DNA of 64,000 nucleotides from Lysinibacillus agricola (GCF_016638705.1 NZ_CP067341.1:3227501-3291500), one strand, 5' to 3'. Counted from the stretch's first letter, positions 51,302 through 59,312 are shown. Notes: generated from the sequence alone by a model not told the origin. Program-made: numbers and translations.

Positions 51302-52549
51302 TTAAAACAGAGGTGAATCACAATATGCTCCTTCTTTTGAGACATGTTTATTCCCGATCCACATTTTCCATTCCAATTCTGGCACTTCACGAACAACATA
51401 TACTTTACGAGCTGTCACTTTTGTAGAATGATCAATATCAAGCAAATCATCTGTATTGAACATTACTTCTAATAAAACTTTATCTTTCTTATCAAAATAT
51501 GTAGACTTTTTAATTTTCTCTTTTGTGTTAAAGTGCAATTTACCTTTATCACAAGAATATGTACCAACTGCTCCATTTGCTTCTGCTATTTCGCCAATCT
51601 TATATGTAAATTTATCATCGTAGTAACTACTGTATGTACCATCTTCATTCTTTTTAACAAATTTATATAACTTATTATCTTTGAATATGTCTTTAATATC
51701 TAACATTGTGTGATTGTCGTATTTGACACTTTCTTCATCAATTTCTCCACTATTATGTACACGATAAATCTTACCTTTAAACTCAACATATTTAATTGCT
51801 TTAGGTGAAATTTTACTAATTACTTCGTCTAATTCTAAAATGAACTCAAGCTCAGGTTTCTCAAAGTACTCATCTGACAATGTAATTTCTGCCAACTTTT
51901 CAATAGCTGCTTGTAAACTAAACTCATCATCTTTAATATCTTCAAACAGTTTGTCTAGATTAACACCATACATTCCACCTAAATGTTCCTGTAATTCCTC
52001 ATATGAGTTAATTTCTAATTTCATACATGTCATGACAATTCGTAGATATTCAGCTTTGGAAATCTTATACCCTTTATCTTCATACTTTTGAACACGTAAT
52101 GCTGAAATTAATGGGTATGCAGTATTTGAATTAAACTTGATAATTTTTTGAGAGTTATGTTTCATGAAATCATCATGGAAATAATACTTATTATCTTTGA
52201 AATCATATGCTCCCATAACTGATGTGAAGTCAAATGAATCAAAAATATCTTCTGCTGTATCAAAGCATTTGAAATGTATTGCTTGAACTAATAACTCTCC
52301 ATCTGCAAATAATGTAGATTTTTTCGTACTACTTAAAACTTTATTTCCACAGTGATCAAATAGTTCTTCGATAAGTCCCAATAAATCATCTTCATTACGA
52401 GTGTAAACATCAATATCATTAATTTCACTATTAGTAAAAATACTTGTAATAGCTCCACCTGCTACAAATACATTGTACTTTTTAAATAAATCTACTAATT
52501 CACTTCCTAGTAATTTCAGCAACTTCTTTTCTTCAAATTGTGTATTCAA
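51302..52549 (-). CDS. Nucleotidyltransferase-fold phage protein
   Basis: 415 residues. The first domain shows a polymerase-beta nucleotidyltransferase signature: NVFVAGGAITSIF (GG/GS-type loop, about 26-38) and EINDIDVYTRNEDD (DxD, about 44-57), then FADGELLVQAIHFKCFDTAE and FDFTSVMGAYDFKDN with a further acidic strand. This is the pattern of tRNA-nucleotidyltransferase and antitoxin/toxin NTases. The C-terminal half (about 240-415) is beta-rich and unknown. The transferred nucleotide and target cannot be told. Confidence 0.75.
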   Translation of the reverse strand: MNTQFEEKKLLKLLGSELVDLFKKYNVFVAGGAITSIFTNSEINDIDVYTRNEDDLLGLIEELFDHCGNKVLSSTKKSTLFADGELLVQAIHFKCFDTAEDIFDSFDFTSVMGAYDFKDNKYYFHDDFMKHNSQKIIKFNSNTAYPLISALRVQKYEDKGYKISKAEYLRIVMTCMKLEINSYEELQEHLGGMYGVNLDKLFEDIKDDEFSLQAAIEKLAEITLSDEYFEKPELEFILELDEVISKISPKAIKYVEFKGKIYRVHNSGEIDEESVKYDNHTMLDIKDIFKDNKLYKFVKKNEDGTYSSYYDDKFTYKIGEIAEANGAVGTYSCDKGKLHFNTKEKIKKSTYFDKKDKVLLEVMFNTDDLLDIDHSTKVTARKVYVVREVPELEWKMWIGNKHVSKEGAYCDSPLF

Positions 52550-52578
52550 TATGTTTATTCTCCTTTTCGCTATGTATT

Positions 52579-53160
52579 TTATTTTGTAATTGGATTGAAA
52601 TCATTAACTCCATCTAACTTATTAAATTCATTAATAATTGTTTCAACTTGCTTTCTAAACTTCTCTGGAAAACGATCATCTTTTCCGTAGTTTTTATTTA
52701 GATACTTATAATTACTTTCTATCTTTTTATAATAATTTGCCTCTGTAAAAATTCGATCTCCAAACCTATCTCCTCCTAGTAATCTAACAAGAAATCGAAC
52801 ATGTTTATTATCATTCTCTTTAATATACGCATATACGTACTCATGAAATGAACCATCTTCGTCTTTTGAGCACTTACTTGGTAGAGCATATAAAGTATTG
52901 TCGACATGTTTAAACTCATAATCGTCATCAAGACCACTTATAAATTCTGGAATAACAATCTCTACACCATCAATAGTTTTTGTTTTCAGTCTATTCCTAT
53001 TGTATTCATCATGTTCTTCATCCCAAATTTTACTTTTAATCACTCTAATCATCTTAGATAGTTCATTATGTAAATATTTATCTTCTGTTGTAGAAGTTTT
53101 ATATGTATCACGGAAAGACATAATATTATCAAGTTGTTCTTTTAGGTATTCAGTATTCAA
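52579..53160 (-). CDS. Phage protein, unknown
   Basis: 193 residues: an N-terminal helix (LKEQLDNIMSFRDTYKTSTT), a central part (EIVIPEFISGLDDDYEFKHV; KHVRFLVRLLGGDRFGDRIF) and a helical end. AAGAGGAGGTTTAAATTG is upstream. Next to the nucleotidyltransferase-like gene with 30 bp between, so possibly its partner. Not recognised. Confidence 0.6.
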   Translation of the reverse strand: MNTEYLKEQLDNIMSFRDTYKTSTTEDKYLHNELSKMIRVIKSKIWDEEHDEYNRNRLKTKTIDGVEIVIPEFISGLDDDYEFKHVDNTLYALPSKCSKDEDGSFHEYVYAYIKENDNKHVRFLVRLLGGDRFGDRIFTEANYYKKIESNYKYLNKNYGKDDRFPEKFRKQVETIINEFNKLDGVNDFNPITK

Positions 53161-53209
53161 TTTAAACCTCCTCTTTTCGATAATACGTGTATTTTATGTA
53201 TTTTCTATA

Positions 53210-53635
53210 TTAAATAATGTTATTTGGATCTACAGTAATTTTATTTGAATGTGTATCAATTTTGGCATTTTTAAACTTTAGTTTAATATCATCCTCAATC
53301 TTATTCCCATTTCCATCAAACGCACTAATTGATACAAGTAAATCGCCTTCAATTAGTATGTCTTCAATTCTCACATTCACTTCACCAGTTGAGTTAGAAA
53401 TGGTTGGCATAAGTGTGATGAACTCAATATCTTTATTATAAATTTCAAATTTAACATCTACTACTGATGTCATAACAATATTTTTATACTTTGACTTAAT
53501 TTCATCAATAACATTCTTAGTTTTGTATGCAATTACATCATTATTGAAAATGTATTTCTCTTCAGGAACAACAGCCTTATTTATTTGTTGAGTATTATTT
53601 TTCTTTTTGAATTTCTTAAAAATATTTTTAAACAT
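53210..53635 (-). CDS. Phage protein, unknown, beta-rich
   Basis: 141 residues: basic N-terminus (FKNIFKKFKKKNNTQ) then beta strands (VVDVKFEIYNKDIEFITLMP; VNVRIEDILIEGDLLVSISA; IKLKFKNAKIDTHSNKITVD). Similar in flavour to the 32137 protein. AAAAGGAGATGTTACA before ATG. Confidence 0.6.
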   Translation of the reverse strand: MFKNIFKKFKKKNNTQQINKAVVPEEKYIFNNDVIAYKTKNVIDEIKSKYKNIVMTSVVDVKFEIYNKDIEFITLMPTISNSTGEVNVRIEDILIEGDLLVSISAFDGNGNKIEDDIKLKFKNAKIDTHSNKITVDPNNII

Positions 53636-53671
53636 TGTAACATCTCCTTTTTTTTAGATGATATCGTACTA

Positions 53672-53974
53672 TTACTTAATTTCAATATTATGTGCTTTTA
53701 ATGCAACATTAACAATAGCTTCGCTAGGTGTATTACCAAATGCTGAGCATTCTTTATTTTCATGTATAACCCACGCACGATAATTTAAACCATTCATTCT
53801 CTTTCTGACTAAACCTTCTTCGAAAGTTTCTAGCACTTCCCAAGCATCACTAATAGTGTGGGTAGGATTCCAATACGACTTACCTAGAAGCATATGCTTA
53901 ACTTTCCAACGGCCAGACTCCTCATCAGTCTCCCATTTCATTATCTTTTCGGCAATGATGTGATTTACATTCAT
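53672..53974 (-). CDS. Phage ABA-sandwich-domain protein
   Basis: 100 residues: a first unit (AEKIMKWETDEESGRWKVKH), then YWNPTHTISDAWEVLETFEE, ending FGNTPSEAIVNVALKAHNIE. The 'WNPTxxISDAWEVxE...SAxGxTxxxAICxAALKA' pattern is the phage ABA sandwich domain found in many Firmicutes phages. Role unknown. AAGGAGAATAAAACA precedes the start. Confidence 0.8.
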   Translation of the reverse strand: MNVNHIIAEKIMKWETDEESGRWKVKHMLLGKSYWNPTHTISDAWEVLETFEEGLVRKRMNGLNYRAWVIHENKECSAFGNTPSEAIVNVALKAHNIEIK

Positions 53975-54005
53975 TGTTTTATTCTCCTTTATAAAAAGTG
54001 AATTA

Positions 54006-54179
54006 TTATTTAATAGCAGTTATCTCATGTATTTTCGCTATTTCTGATTTATGTAATTTTGTATCTGAAACTGAGTACCCTCTATCGTTTATCAAATCCA
54101 AAACAATATTTCCTTCATATTCAAAAATTGCAACAGTGAATCCATTTGGTAATGTCATTTCTATTTCTTTATCATTCAT
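54006..54179 (-). CDS. 57-residue phage protein
   Basis: MNDKEIEMTLPNGFTVAIFE then YEGNIVLDLINDRGYSVSDT and KLHKSEIAKIHEITAIK. AAGGAGAGATTTTA precedes ATG 54179. Compact beta protein; not recognised. Confidence 0.65.
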   Translation of the reverse strand: MNDKEIEMTLPNGFTVAIFEYEGNIVLDLINDRGYSVSDTKLHKSEIAKIHEITAIK

Positions 54180-54191
54180 TAAAATCTCTCC

Positions 54192-54452
54192 TTAATATTT
54201 TTCATTTTCAATAGCATTTAACATATAATCAATATCTACATATTTACAGTCATTGACCTTTTTCATCTGAAGCAAATCTTTATGTATTTTATCTAATTTG
54301 CTTTCTAACTTCTTATACTCATCTAATTCATTAATCTTTTTAGCATATTTTAATGTTAATTTTTGAGTTAAAATGCCTCCGTTGTTATCATATTCATTGA
54401 TTAAATCAATAATTAATTGAACTGTATTATTTACTTCCAATATGACTCTCAT
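54192..54452 (-). CDS. Helical phage protein, unknown
   Basis: 86 residues: VNNTVQLIIDLINEYDNNGG then LTLKYAKKINELDEYKKLES and KLDKIHKDLLQMKKVNDCKY. Predicted helix bundle or coiled coil. Starts at 54452 after GAAGGGATGAG. Not recognised. Confidence 0.6.
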   Translation of the reverse strand: MRVILEVNNTVQLIIDLINEYDNNGGILTQKLTLKYAKKINELDEYKKLESKLDKIHKDLLQMKKVNDCKYVDIDYMLNAIENEKY

Positions 54453-54487
54453 CCCTTCAATAATACTTATTTTTTATTTTAGTTTTA

Positions 54488-54676
54488 TCAATCTAAAATA
54501 ACCCAAGTTCCTTCAATTAAATCTTCAAATGAGTATAGTTCAATTCCGTTTTCATTGATTGGATAATTGTATTTAAATACTGAATTATAAAAACCTTCTT
54601 TGTCATAAAATCTTACAACTTTACCATTCTTACTTGCCTCCATAGCATCCATAAATGTTACAGTGCTACTCATCAT
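54488..54676 (-). CDS. Small phage protein, DUF2829-like
   Basis: 62 residues: SSTVTFMDAMEASKNGKVVR then FYDKEGFYNSVFKYNYPINE and ends LIEGTWVILD. The 'FxEAMxAxKxGKxVR...DxLAxDWxxxD' pattern resembles DUF2829-type phage proteins, loosely. GGAGGGATTT before the paired ATGs. It faces the plus-strand gene at 54768, with a shared divergent region. Confidence 0.55.
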   Translation of the reverse strand: MMSSTVTFMDAMEASKNGKVVRFYDKEGFYNSVFKYNYPINENGIELYSFEDLIEGTWVILD

Positions 54677-54767
54677 AAATCCCTCCCATATAATCGTTTT
54701 ATTTGAAAATAATCAATGTGAAATGCTAACATTAACTGTGATATAAGTTGTAAAGGATTGATTATGT

Positions 54768-54929
54768 ATGTCTGAAAAACTTAATACTAATAAAGTTAAT
54801 TGTGATGAGCATCTTGCATTGAAAAATTTGTTCAATGATATTTCTAAAGATGAATTAGAAATCGCCAAGAAGTATATTGAAGCACTAGAACATCTTAATA
54901 AGAAGTCTGAGAATAAACCTAAAGGATGA
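54768..54929 (+). CDS. Lone plus-strand phage gene, 53-residue helical protein
   Basis: MSEKLNTNKVNCDEHLALKN then LFNDISKDELEIAKKYIEAL and EHLNKKSENKPKG. AAAGGA is upstream of ATG 54768; a possible promoter has TATAAG near 54743 and TGAAAT 17 bp before. A perfect terminator overlaps its stop codon. It is the only convincing plus-strand phage gene seen in the window outside the IS30. The helix-loop-helix with LSKDELE..KKYIEAL is like small regulators' dimer helices, but no family is sure. Confidence 0.72.
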   Translation: MSEKLNTNKVNCDEHLALKNLFNDISKDELEIAKKYIEALEHLNKKSENKPKG

Positions 54930-54942
54930 AATCATCCTTTTT
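54920..54942 (+). terminator. Terminator of the plus-strand gene
   Basis: AAAGGATGA (54921-54929), two A, TCATCCTTT (54932-54940), then a long T run. Perfect 9-bp stem that includes the stop codon. It may also serve the minus-strand gene at 55209, which ends at 54943, giving a convergent terminator. Confidence 0.9.
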
Positions 54943-55209
54943 TTATTTTTCTTCTCCTTTATGCTCAAATGCATGGTCAATATGCCCTTCTACCTCCCAT
55001 AACTCTAGAGTCGCATATATACGAGCAATACTATCTTTGATTAAGACTAATTGACGTTCTTCATATCCACTAAGTAGTTCTTTATCCTTCAAATGTTCTT
55101 TATCATCTAATTCAAAAGCTAGTGATAATTGAGACGCTGTCATACTAAGTAGACTTGCTTCCTCACTAATTCTGTTATATGTACCTCTATTAAATTTCAC
55201 GTTTATCAA
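54943..55209 (-). CDS. Helical phage protein, unknown
   Basis: 88 residues: INVKFNRGTYNRISEEASLL then SMTASQLSLAFELDDKEHLK and LVLIKDSIARIYATLELWEV. GAAAGGATTTGATAAACGTG precedes the start. Lies right after the sigma-like gene, perhaps its co-regulated partner. Not recognised. Confidence 0.6.
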   Translation of the reverse strand: MINVKFNRGTYNRISEEASLLSMTASQLSLAFELDDKEHLKDKELLSGYEERQLVLIKDSIARIYATLELWEVEGHIDHAFEHKGEEK

Positions 55210-55242
55210 ATCCTTTCATTAATATCATTCTTTCATTTAAAA

Positions 55243-55869
55243 CTAGGAAACTATTTCACCATTTGAATAATGATAAATATATTCACGCACATGCTCTCTA
55301 AACATTGTAGTTGTATAATGCACTGTTCTTGGACTTACCCCAATAATTGGAGCTACTTCATACGTAGTTGTTTCTCTAAATAGCAATGGTAATAAGTACG
55401 GATGATACTTTTCAATTATCAGTGTCCTTGCGTATTCTATTGCATTATGTAAGTATGTATAGTCATTTTTATGTAATACATCGTTATCTGAAGCGTCCAA
55501 TATTTCTATCAAAGAAGATTTTTTATTTTCTAAAGATATCTTAAGGTCTAATGATGAAATAATAAAATCTGAGTCATCATTCTTCTTATATTTGTAGTAT
55601 TCTAAACTTTTACATACTTCATTTTTCATAACAGTGTAACAGTATGTAGAGAATTTTATTCCTTTTGATTCATTAAAAGTTTTAATAGCTTTTGCAAATC
55701 CATAGTAAGATGCACTTATTATATCTTCTTCGCTCAACCTAGACTTATTATTAAACTTTCTTACGATTTCATAGATTAAACCTTTATTCCTATTAAATAA
55801 TTCATTTCCTGCCTCTTCTTTGCCTTTCTTATATAACTCCACTAATTCTTCATTTGTTAATTTATCCAT
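55243..55869 (-). CDS. Sigma-70-family RNA polymerase sigma factor (phage)
   Basis: 208 residues. Region 2: ELFNRNKGLIYEIVRKFNNK, LSEEDIISASYYGFAKAIKT, FNESKGIKFSTYCYTVMKNE (the 2.1-2.4 signature of sigma-H-like factors). Region 4: YEVAPIIGVSPRTVHYTTTM (helix-turn-helix). The linker is long and acidic. It can redirect host polymerase to a phage promoter class. Second gene after a unit starting at 56182. Confidence 0.85.
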   Translation of the reverse strand: MDKLTNEELVELYKKGKEEAGNELFNRNKGLIYEIVRKFNNKSRLSEEDIISASYYGFAKAIKTFNESKGIKFSTYCYTVMKNEVCKSLEYYKYKKNDDSDFIISSLDLKISLENKKSSLIEILDASDNDVLHKNDYTYLHNAIEYARTLIIEKYHPYLLPLLFRETTTYEVAPIIGVSPRTVHYTTTMFREHVREYIYHYSNGEIVS

Positions 55870-55873
55870 CTAT

Positions 55874-56182
55874 TTACCCTTCTCGATCCCAGATAAAGTA
55901 TTCAGTATGTAATTCAAACTTTCGTTTACGTGGACGCTTTATATTAAACAATACCTTAGTTCCATTTTCTTTAAATGGGAAACGTTCTGTATTATCAACG
56001 TCATGAATACTAATACCTTGTCCTATCTTATTTAAATCTGTTGCTTTGGATGTAAATTGTTCTGAACATCCGCCTTTTGTTAACATTACATCGTTCGCAC
56101 TATGAAATTCTACTTCTTTATATGTATTTAGTAATTCATTAATTTTATCATATATAAACTGATTTAGTGTAATTTTACTCAC
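55874..56182 (-). CDS. Phage protein, unknown
   Basis: About 102 residues starting GTG 56182 (AAAGGTGG upstream; an ATG lies 12 bp earlier). Contains SKITLNQFIYDKINELLNTY, SANDVMLTKGGCSEQFTSKA and KRPRKRKFELHTEYFIWDRE. Ends 4 bp before the sigma start, so co-translated. Not recognised. Confidence 0.6.
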   Translation of the reverse strand: MSKITLNQFIYDKINELLNTYKEVEFHSANDVMLTKGGCSEQFTSKATDLNKIGQGISIHDVDNTERFPFKENGTKVLFNIKRPRKRKFELHTEYFIWDREG

Positions 56183-56203
56183 TACAGATCCCACCTTTCC
56201 ATA

Positions 56204-56455
56204 TCAATATCTTTCCTTATTATTTAATAACTTACCTTTCGTTGGTACGGTTACACTCATCACTCCTTCGATCTTAAGTAACTCATTTTTACTTTTATAT
56301 GTATCAATAAATAAAACATTTAATACTGGTGATTTGTATGTAATTGAACCTAACTTAGATATTTCTTTAATAGTTTCTTTAGTTTCGTATGTAATAATGT
56401 ATTGCTGAGATGTCTTTCTATTGAATCGCATTTCATCTAATAAATGTATAACCAT
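56204..56455 (-). CDS. Phage protein, unknown
   Basis: 83 residues, beta-rich: MVIHLLDEMRFNRKTSQQYI then GSITYKSPVLNVLFIDTYKS and KIEGVMSVTVPTKGKLLNNK. AGGTGTAAAA before the ATG. Not recognised. Confidence 0.55.
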   Translation of the reverse strand: MVIHLLDEMRFNRKTSQQYIITYETKETIKEISKLGSITYKSPVLNVLFIDTYKSKNELLKIEGVMSVTVPTKGKLLNNKERY

Positions 56456-56582
56456 TTTTACACCTCTATTCTTATGTATTTTTAAATTAAAAACATCCGT
56501 TTATTAAAATCCACATTGCTTTAACAGTTAATATTAATTTATAGTATTTACTATTAAAGCAACATAGTCTTCTTTAGTTAAC
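56456..56582. other. Gap with inverted repeat
   Basis: No clear gene; contains one copy of the AAAATACATAA motif (56472) and an inverted repeat TTGCTTTAACAGT / ACTATTAAAGCAA (about 56518-56556) that could terminate the short transcript from 56774. A 19-codon GTG frame exists here without a good start. Confidence 0.45.
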
Positions 56583-56774
56583 TTACCATTCACCTTTTAC
56601 AATATTATCATTAATTGTTTCAGCTTCACTTTCCAGATGAAACATGTCGTTTGCCATTTGAAGATTGATTTCATACATTTGTTGATAACCTATTTCCATT
56701 TGCTTAATCATAGCTTGTCTTAGTTTATCATCTATTATGGGGTCACTACTAACCTGCTTTATCTCTTCATACAT
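56583..56774 (-). CDS. Small acidic helical phage protein
   Basis: 63 residues: MYEEIKQVSSDPIIDDKLRQ then AMIKQMEIGYQQMYEINLQM and ANDMFHLESEAETINDNIVK. GGAGATGTTGACG before ATG 56774 decides the start over an ATG at 56789 that overlaps it. First gene after the promoter at 56900. Confidence 0.65.
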   Translation of the reverse strand: MYEEIKQVSSDPIIDDKLRQAMIKQMEIGYQQMYEINLQMANDMFHLESEAETINDNIVKGEW

Positions 56775-56899
56775 CGTCAACATCTCCATTTCATTATTAT
56801 GTATTTTATTAATTAATCACCGACTTTTGCTACATAACAACTATTTATTTATAATGAGAATGTTATAATTATCATTTCTTCGTTTCATTTGTTAAATAT

Positions 56900-56928
56900 A
56901 TCTTAATCTAACAACTTATTAATTTCAA
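56900..56928 (-). promoter_or_regulatory. Sigma-A-like promoter
   Basis: TTGAAA (56928-56923), 17-bp spacer, TAAGAT (56905-56900), minus strand. AAAATACATAA lies ~8 bp upstream of the -35, as in the promoters at 26644 and 49017. A ~120-bp untranslated leader follows before the gene at 56774. Confidence 0.65.
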
Positions 56929-56971
56929 GTGCATTTTATGTATTTTATTATTTAATTTACGATATTCGCTT

Positions 56972-57385
56972 TTATTTCATTAGCAATCCTACTAAGGTCA
57001 CCGAATATTTACCACCTAATTCACCAGATTCACAATTAAGAGGAATATCATCAAAATCAGTAAATTTATAAATGGGTTTTATTTTACTATATTGAGAAAA
57101 CTCTTTTAATTCTTCTAAAGTAATTATTTCTTTTAATTTTCTACGTATATTCATGAACTCAACTTTTTCACAATCATTATTTTTAAATTTTATATCAAAA
57201 TATGTCTGATCAACATTTAAAAATGTATATTGTCCATATCCTACTTTGACAATATCTTTTTTCCATATTACATAATCCCAATAGCTCAGTTCGTCACGAT
57301 ACAAATGAATGTTTAATTCTTTTTTATCAAAAATTCTACACAACTTTTCCATTGATATAAATTTATGTTTTTTAAATTTTTTCAT
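56972..57385 (-). CDS. Phage protein, unknown
   Basis: 137 residues, basic: MKKFKKHKFISMEKLCRIFD then KKELNIHLYRDELSYWDYVI and GELGGKYSVTLVGLLMK. AAGAAGGAGAGAGTTAT upstream. Not recognised. Confidence 0.6.
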   Translation of the reverse strand: MKKFKKHKFISMEKLCRIFDKKELNIHLYRDELSYWDYVIWKKDIVKVGYGQYTFLNVDQTYFDIKFKNNDCEKVEFMNIRRKLKEIITLEELKEFSQYSKIKPIYKFTDFDDIPLNCESGELGGKYSVTLVGLLMK

Positions 57386-57427
57386 ATAACTCTCTCCTTC
57401 TTTCTATAATATTCCACTTTTAATTAA

Positions 57428-57610
57428 TTATTTTACTGGAATATAGTCATAATCTTTAGCTAAACTAATCTTTACACCGTCTTGTGTCACGTTGTATAGT
57501 TCAACTTCTATAAATGTTTCGTCTCCAATACATCCGCAGCCAACATCCAACTGTAACTCACCGCTCTTAAACATTTCAATTACTGCTTCCTTAATTAATT
57601 TCTTATCCAT
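57428..57610 (-). CDS. 60-residue phage protein with CGC motif
   Basis: MDKKLIKEAVIEMFKSGELQ then LDVGCGCIGDETFIEVELYN and VTQDGVKISLAKDYDYIPVK. Begins with an amphipathic helix then a beta unit with GCGC. ATCAGGAGGAATGTATTT before the ATG. Not recognised. Confidence 0.65.
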   Translation of the reverse strand: MDKKLIKEAVIEMFKSGELQLDVGCGCIGDETFIEVELYNVTQDGVKISLAKDYDYIPVK

Positions 57611-57663
57611 AAATACATTCCTCCTGATTTTTAATATTTTGTAATAGAGTGGTATTATAAAAC

Positions 57664-58047
57664 TTACAGCATCTCTGGATTTTCGTAGATGTTGCCAATA
57701 ATTTCATAAGTCATATTAAGCTCATCATCCATGCCGAAATACTGTTTAACACCACGAACTTTAAACGCACTATGTACATAAGCGACTCTACCAACGTGTC
57801 TATACCCTTTTCCTTTTCTCCACAAGTGTCCTTTAGTTACATCTCCTTCATAAATATCCTTACTATTCTTATCTTTTAAGCCAGTAAATTCATCTCTGCC
57901 AATCAATTTATATCCAAATTCAGCATTGAAACATGGTGATAAATCCTTTGTGTTCCGTTCTTCTAATTGATTCAATGTATAAATCTTCTGTTCAATATTT
58001 CCTGTTTGAACATGCATAAATGTATATCGAAAATTTTTTTCTCGCAT
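57664..58047 (-). CDS. yopX: YopX-family phage protein
   Basis: 127 residues. The family hallmark GRDEFTGLKDKNSKDIYEGD (about 56-75) and later YEIIGNIYENPEML identify YopX. Widespread in Gram-positive phages; role unknown, probably an oligomeric early protein. The stop of the exonuclease gene overlaps its start by 1 bp. The cysteine usually near FSTVGQYTGL is absent. Confidence 0.85.
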   Translation of the reverse strand: MREKNFRYTFMHVQTGNIEQKIYTLNQLEERNTKDLSPCFNAEFGYKLIGRDEFTGLKDKNSKDIYEGDVTKGHLWRKGKGYRHVGRVAYVHSAFKVRGVKQYFGMDDELNMTYEIIGNIYENPEML

Positions 58048-58634
58048 TACTCTGCCTCTTTATTCATTAAAATTTCGTAACACTTAACTATTAATCTAAT
58101 TTGATAAGCAATATCATCAAAAGCATCATGCTTACGCTCATTTTCATCTGTTACAGACGCTTTAATTTCATCTTCACTTAGTCCTGACTTCATACTTGCT
58201 AACTCTAAAATTGTCCGTACATCACGATCATTTTTATAATAAATTGGATACTTCAGATCATTACACCCATTTAAGTTAGTTTGCAACTTTGCATTATCGA
58301 ATAGGATACCGTTACCCCATAAGTAGACATCCTTCATATCGCCTGTCTCTGATTGAGATAATAACCATGTGTGTAAAATTTCAAATAAATCGTATTCATT
58401 ACACGTACCTTTATTCAACAATTCAGTAAGTAGTTCTTTATCTGTATTTAACCACCATTTTAGAGTTGAACCATCAACATTTAAGCTGCTGTATTTTTCA
58501 ATATCGCCGATCAAATTAATTGAGTCATGCTTGTCCCCTGTTTGAATATCAAAGCTCATTGCTGAAATTTGAAATACTGTTGCATTTTCTCCAGTACCTA
58601 GTGTTTCAATATCAACCATAATATCTTTTCGCAT
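58047..58634 (-). CDS. 3'-5' exonuclease, DnaQ/Rv2179c-like
   Basis: 195 residues starting MRKDIMVDIETLGTGENATV with DxE motif I (about 8-10). LWGNGILFDNAKLQTNLNG is motif II (Asp) and ENERKHDAFDDIAYQIRLIV is motif III (HDAxxD). The substrate could be DNA or RNA ends. ATG 58634 follows GAGGAGAATTAGT, so the frame to 58649 is trimmed. Confidence 0.88.
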   Translation of the reverse strand: MRKDIMVDIETLGTGENATVFQISAMSFDIQTGDKHDSINLIGDIEKYSSLNVDGSTLKWWLNTDKELLTELLNKGTCNEYDLFEILHTWLLSQSETGDMKDVYLWGNGILFDNAKLQTNLNGCNDLKYPIYYKNDRDVRTILELASMKSGLSEDEIKASVTDENERKHDAFDDIAYQIRLIVKCYEILMNKEAE

Positions 58635-58663
58635 ACTAATTCTCCTCATTATGTATATGTATT

Positions 58664-58837
58664 TTAAAATCCTGTGTATTTCATTAGTATTTGAAATGGA
58701 CGATAATCGTTTGATATGTATCGCATATTACTACCAACTTGCCATCCATTCCTATTACATTCTATAATGTTTTCATGTAACTCAATTTCATTGCTTGCCT
58801 TAAGAATCTTCTTTCCGTTAAATTTATTAAAGTCCAT
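58664..58837 (-). CDS. 57-residue phage protein
   Basis: MDFNKFNGKKILKASNEIEL then HENIIECNRNGWQVGSNMRY and ISNDYRPFQILMKYTGF. AAGAGGATGCAGAT before ATG 58837, with TACATAA 5' of it. The NGWxxxSxxxxxxxxFxxLMKY ending is like small DUF1737/DUF4177-type folds. Function unknown. Confidence 0.7.
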   Translation of the reverse strand: MDFNKFNGKKILKASNEIELHENIIECNRNGWQVGSNMRYISNDYRPFQILMKYTGF

Positions 58838-58897
58838 ATCTGCATCCTCTTTTATGTATAATTAATTTTAAATATATATTTATTTAAATTATGTATT

Positions 58898-59089
58898 TTA
58901 ATATTTAATTTCCTTGACTGCACCTTGTTCCAACATATATTTAGTATAACAAATTGAGTCACAATATAAATTGTGATCATCTACCAGATACTCATCTTCT
59001 CTAGTTATTTCATTTAAGCATTCTTTGTTTACACAACGTCCAATTACATTATATTCTTTAGGTTCAATCCAATTATTCAGTTTCTTCAC
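58898..59089 (-). CDS. Small zinc-finger-like phage protein
   Basis: About 63 residues: KKLNNWIEPKEYNVIGRCVN then KECLNEITREDEYLVDDHNL and YCDSICYTKYMLEQGAVKEI. Four cysteines (RCVNKEC and YCDSIC) form a likely zinc ribbon. Start set at GTG 59089, overlapping the end of the gene upstream; the longer frame to 59143 lacks a ribosome binding site. Confidence 0.6.
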   Translation of the reverse strand: MKKLNNWIEPKEYNVIGRCVNKECLNEITREDEYLVDDHNLYCDSICYTKYMLEQGAVKEIKY

Positions 59090-59312
59090 CCTCACCAATG
59101 TTGCTATTTTCCTGAAGAGGATTATACTCTTTTTGCAGCTCAAAATATTTGAATCCTGCTCCTACTTTAATGTCTACCATCTGTTTAACAAGCCAATCAC
59201 ATCTAGCAATCCAAGACTTTATGCTATCGTCATCATTAAACATCGAACCTTTATCGTATTCATTAATAATTGAATCAAAAGTATTCTTTAAGTTTGTAAC
59301 ATCACTACTCAT
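59073..59312 (-). CDS. Acidic phage protein, unknown
   Basis: 79 residues: MSSDVTNLKNTFDSIINEYD then SIKSWIARCDWLVKQMVDIK and a Glu-rich end. AAAGGTGAGATAAG is upstream. Overlaps the zinc-finger gene by about 17 bp. Not recognised. Confidence 0.6.
   Translation of the reverse strand: MSSDVTNLKNTFDSIINEYDKGSMFNDDDSIKSWIARCDWLVKQMVDIKVGAGFKYFELQKEYNPLQENSNIGEGEETE

Noticed and set aside
56500..56580. A 19-codon GTG peptide after gene 56583
   Set aside because: Weak start context, and it falls in an inverted repeat that is better explained as a terminator.
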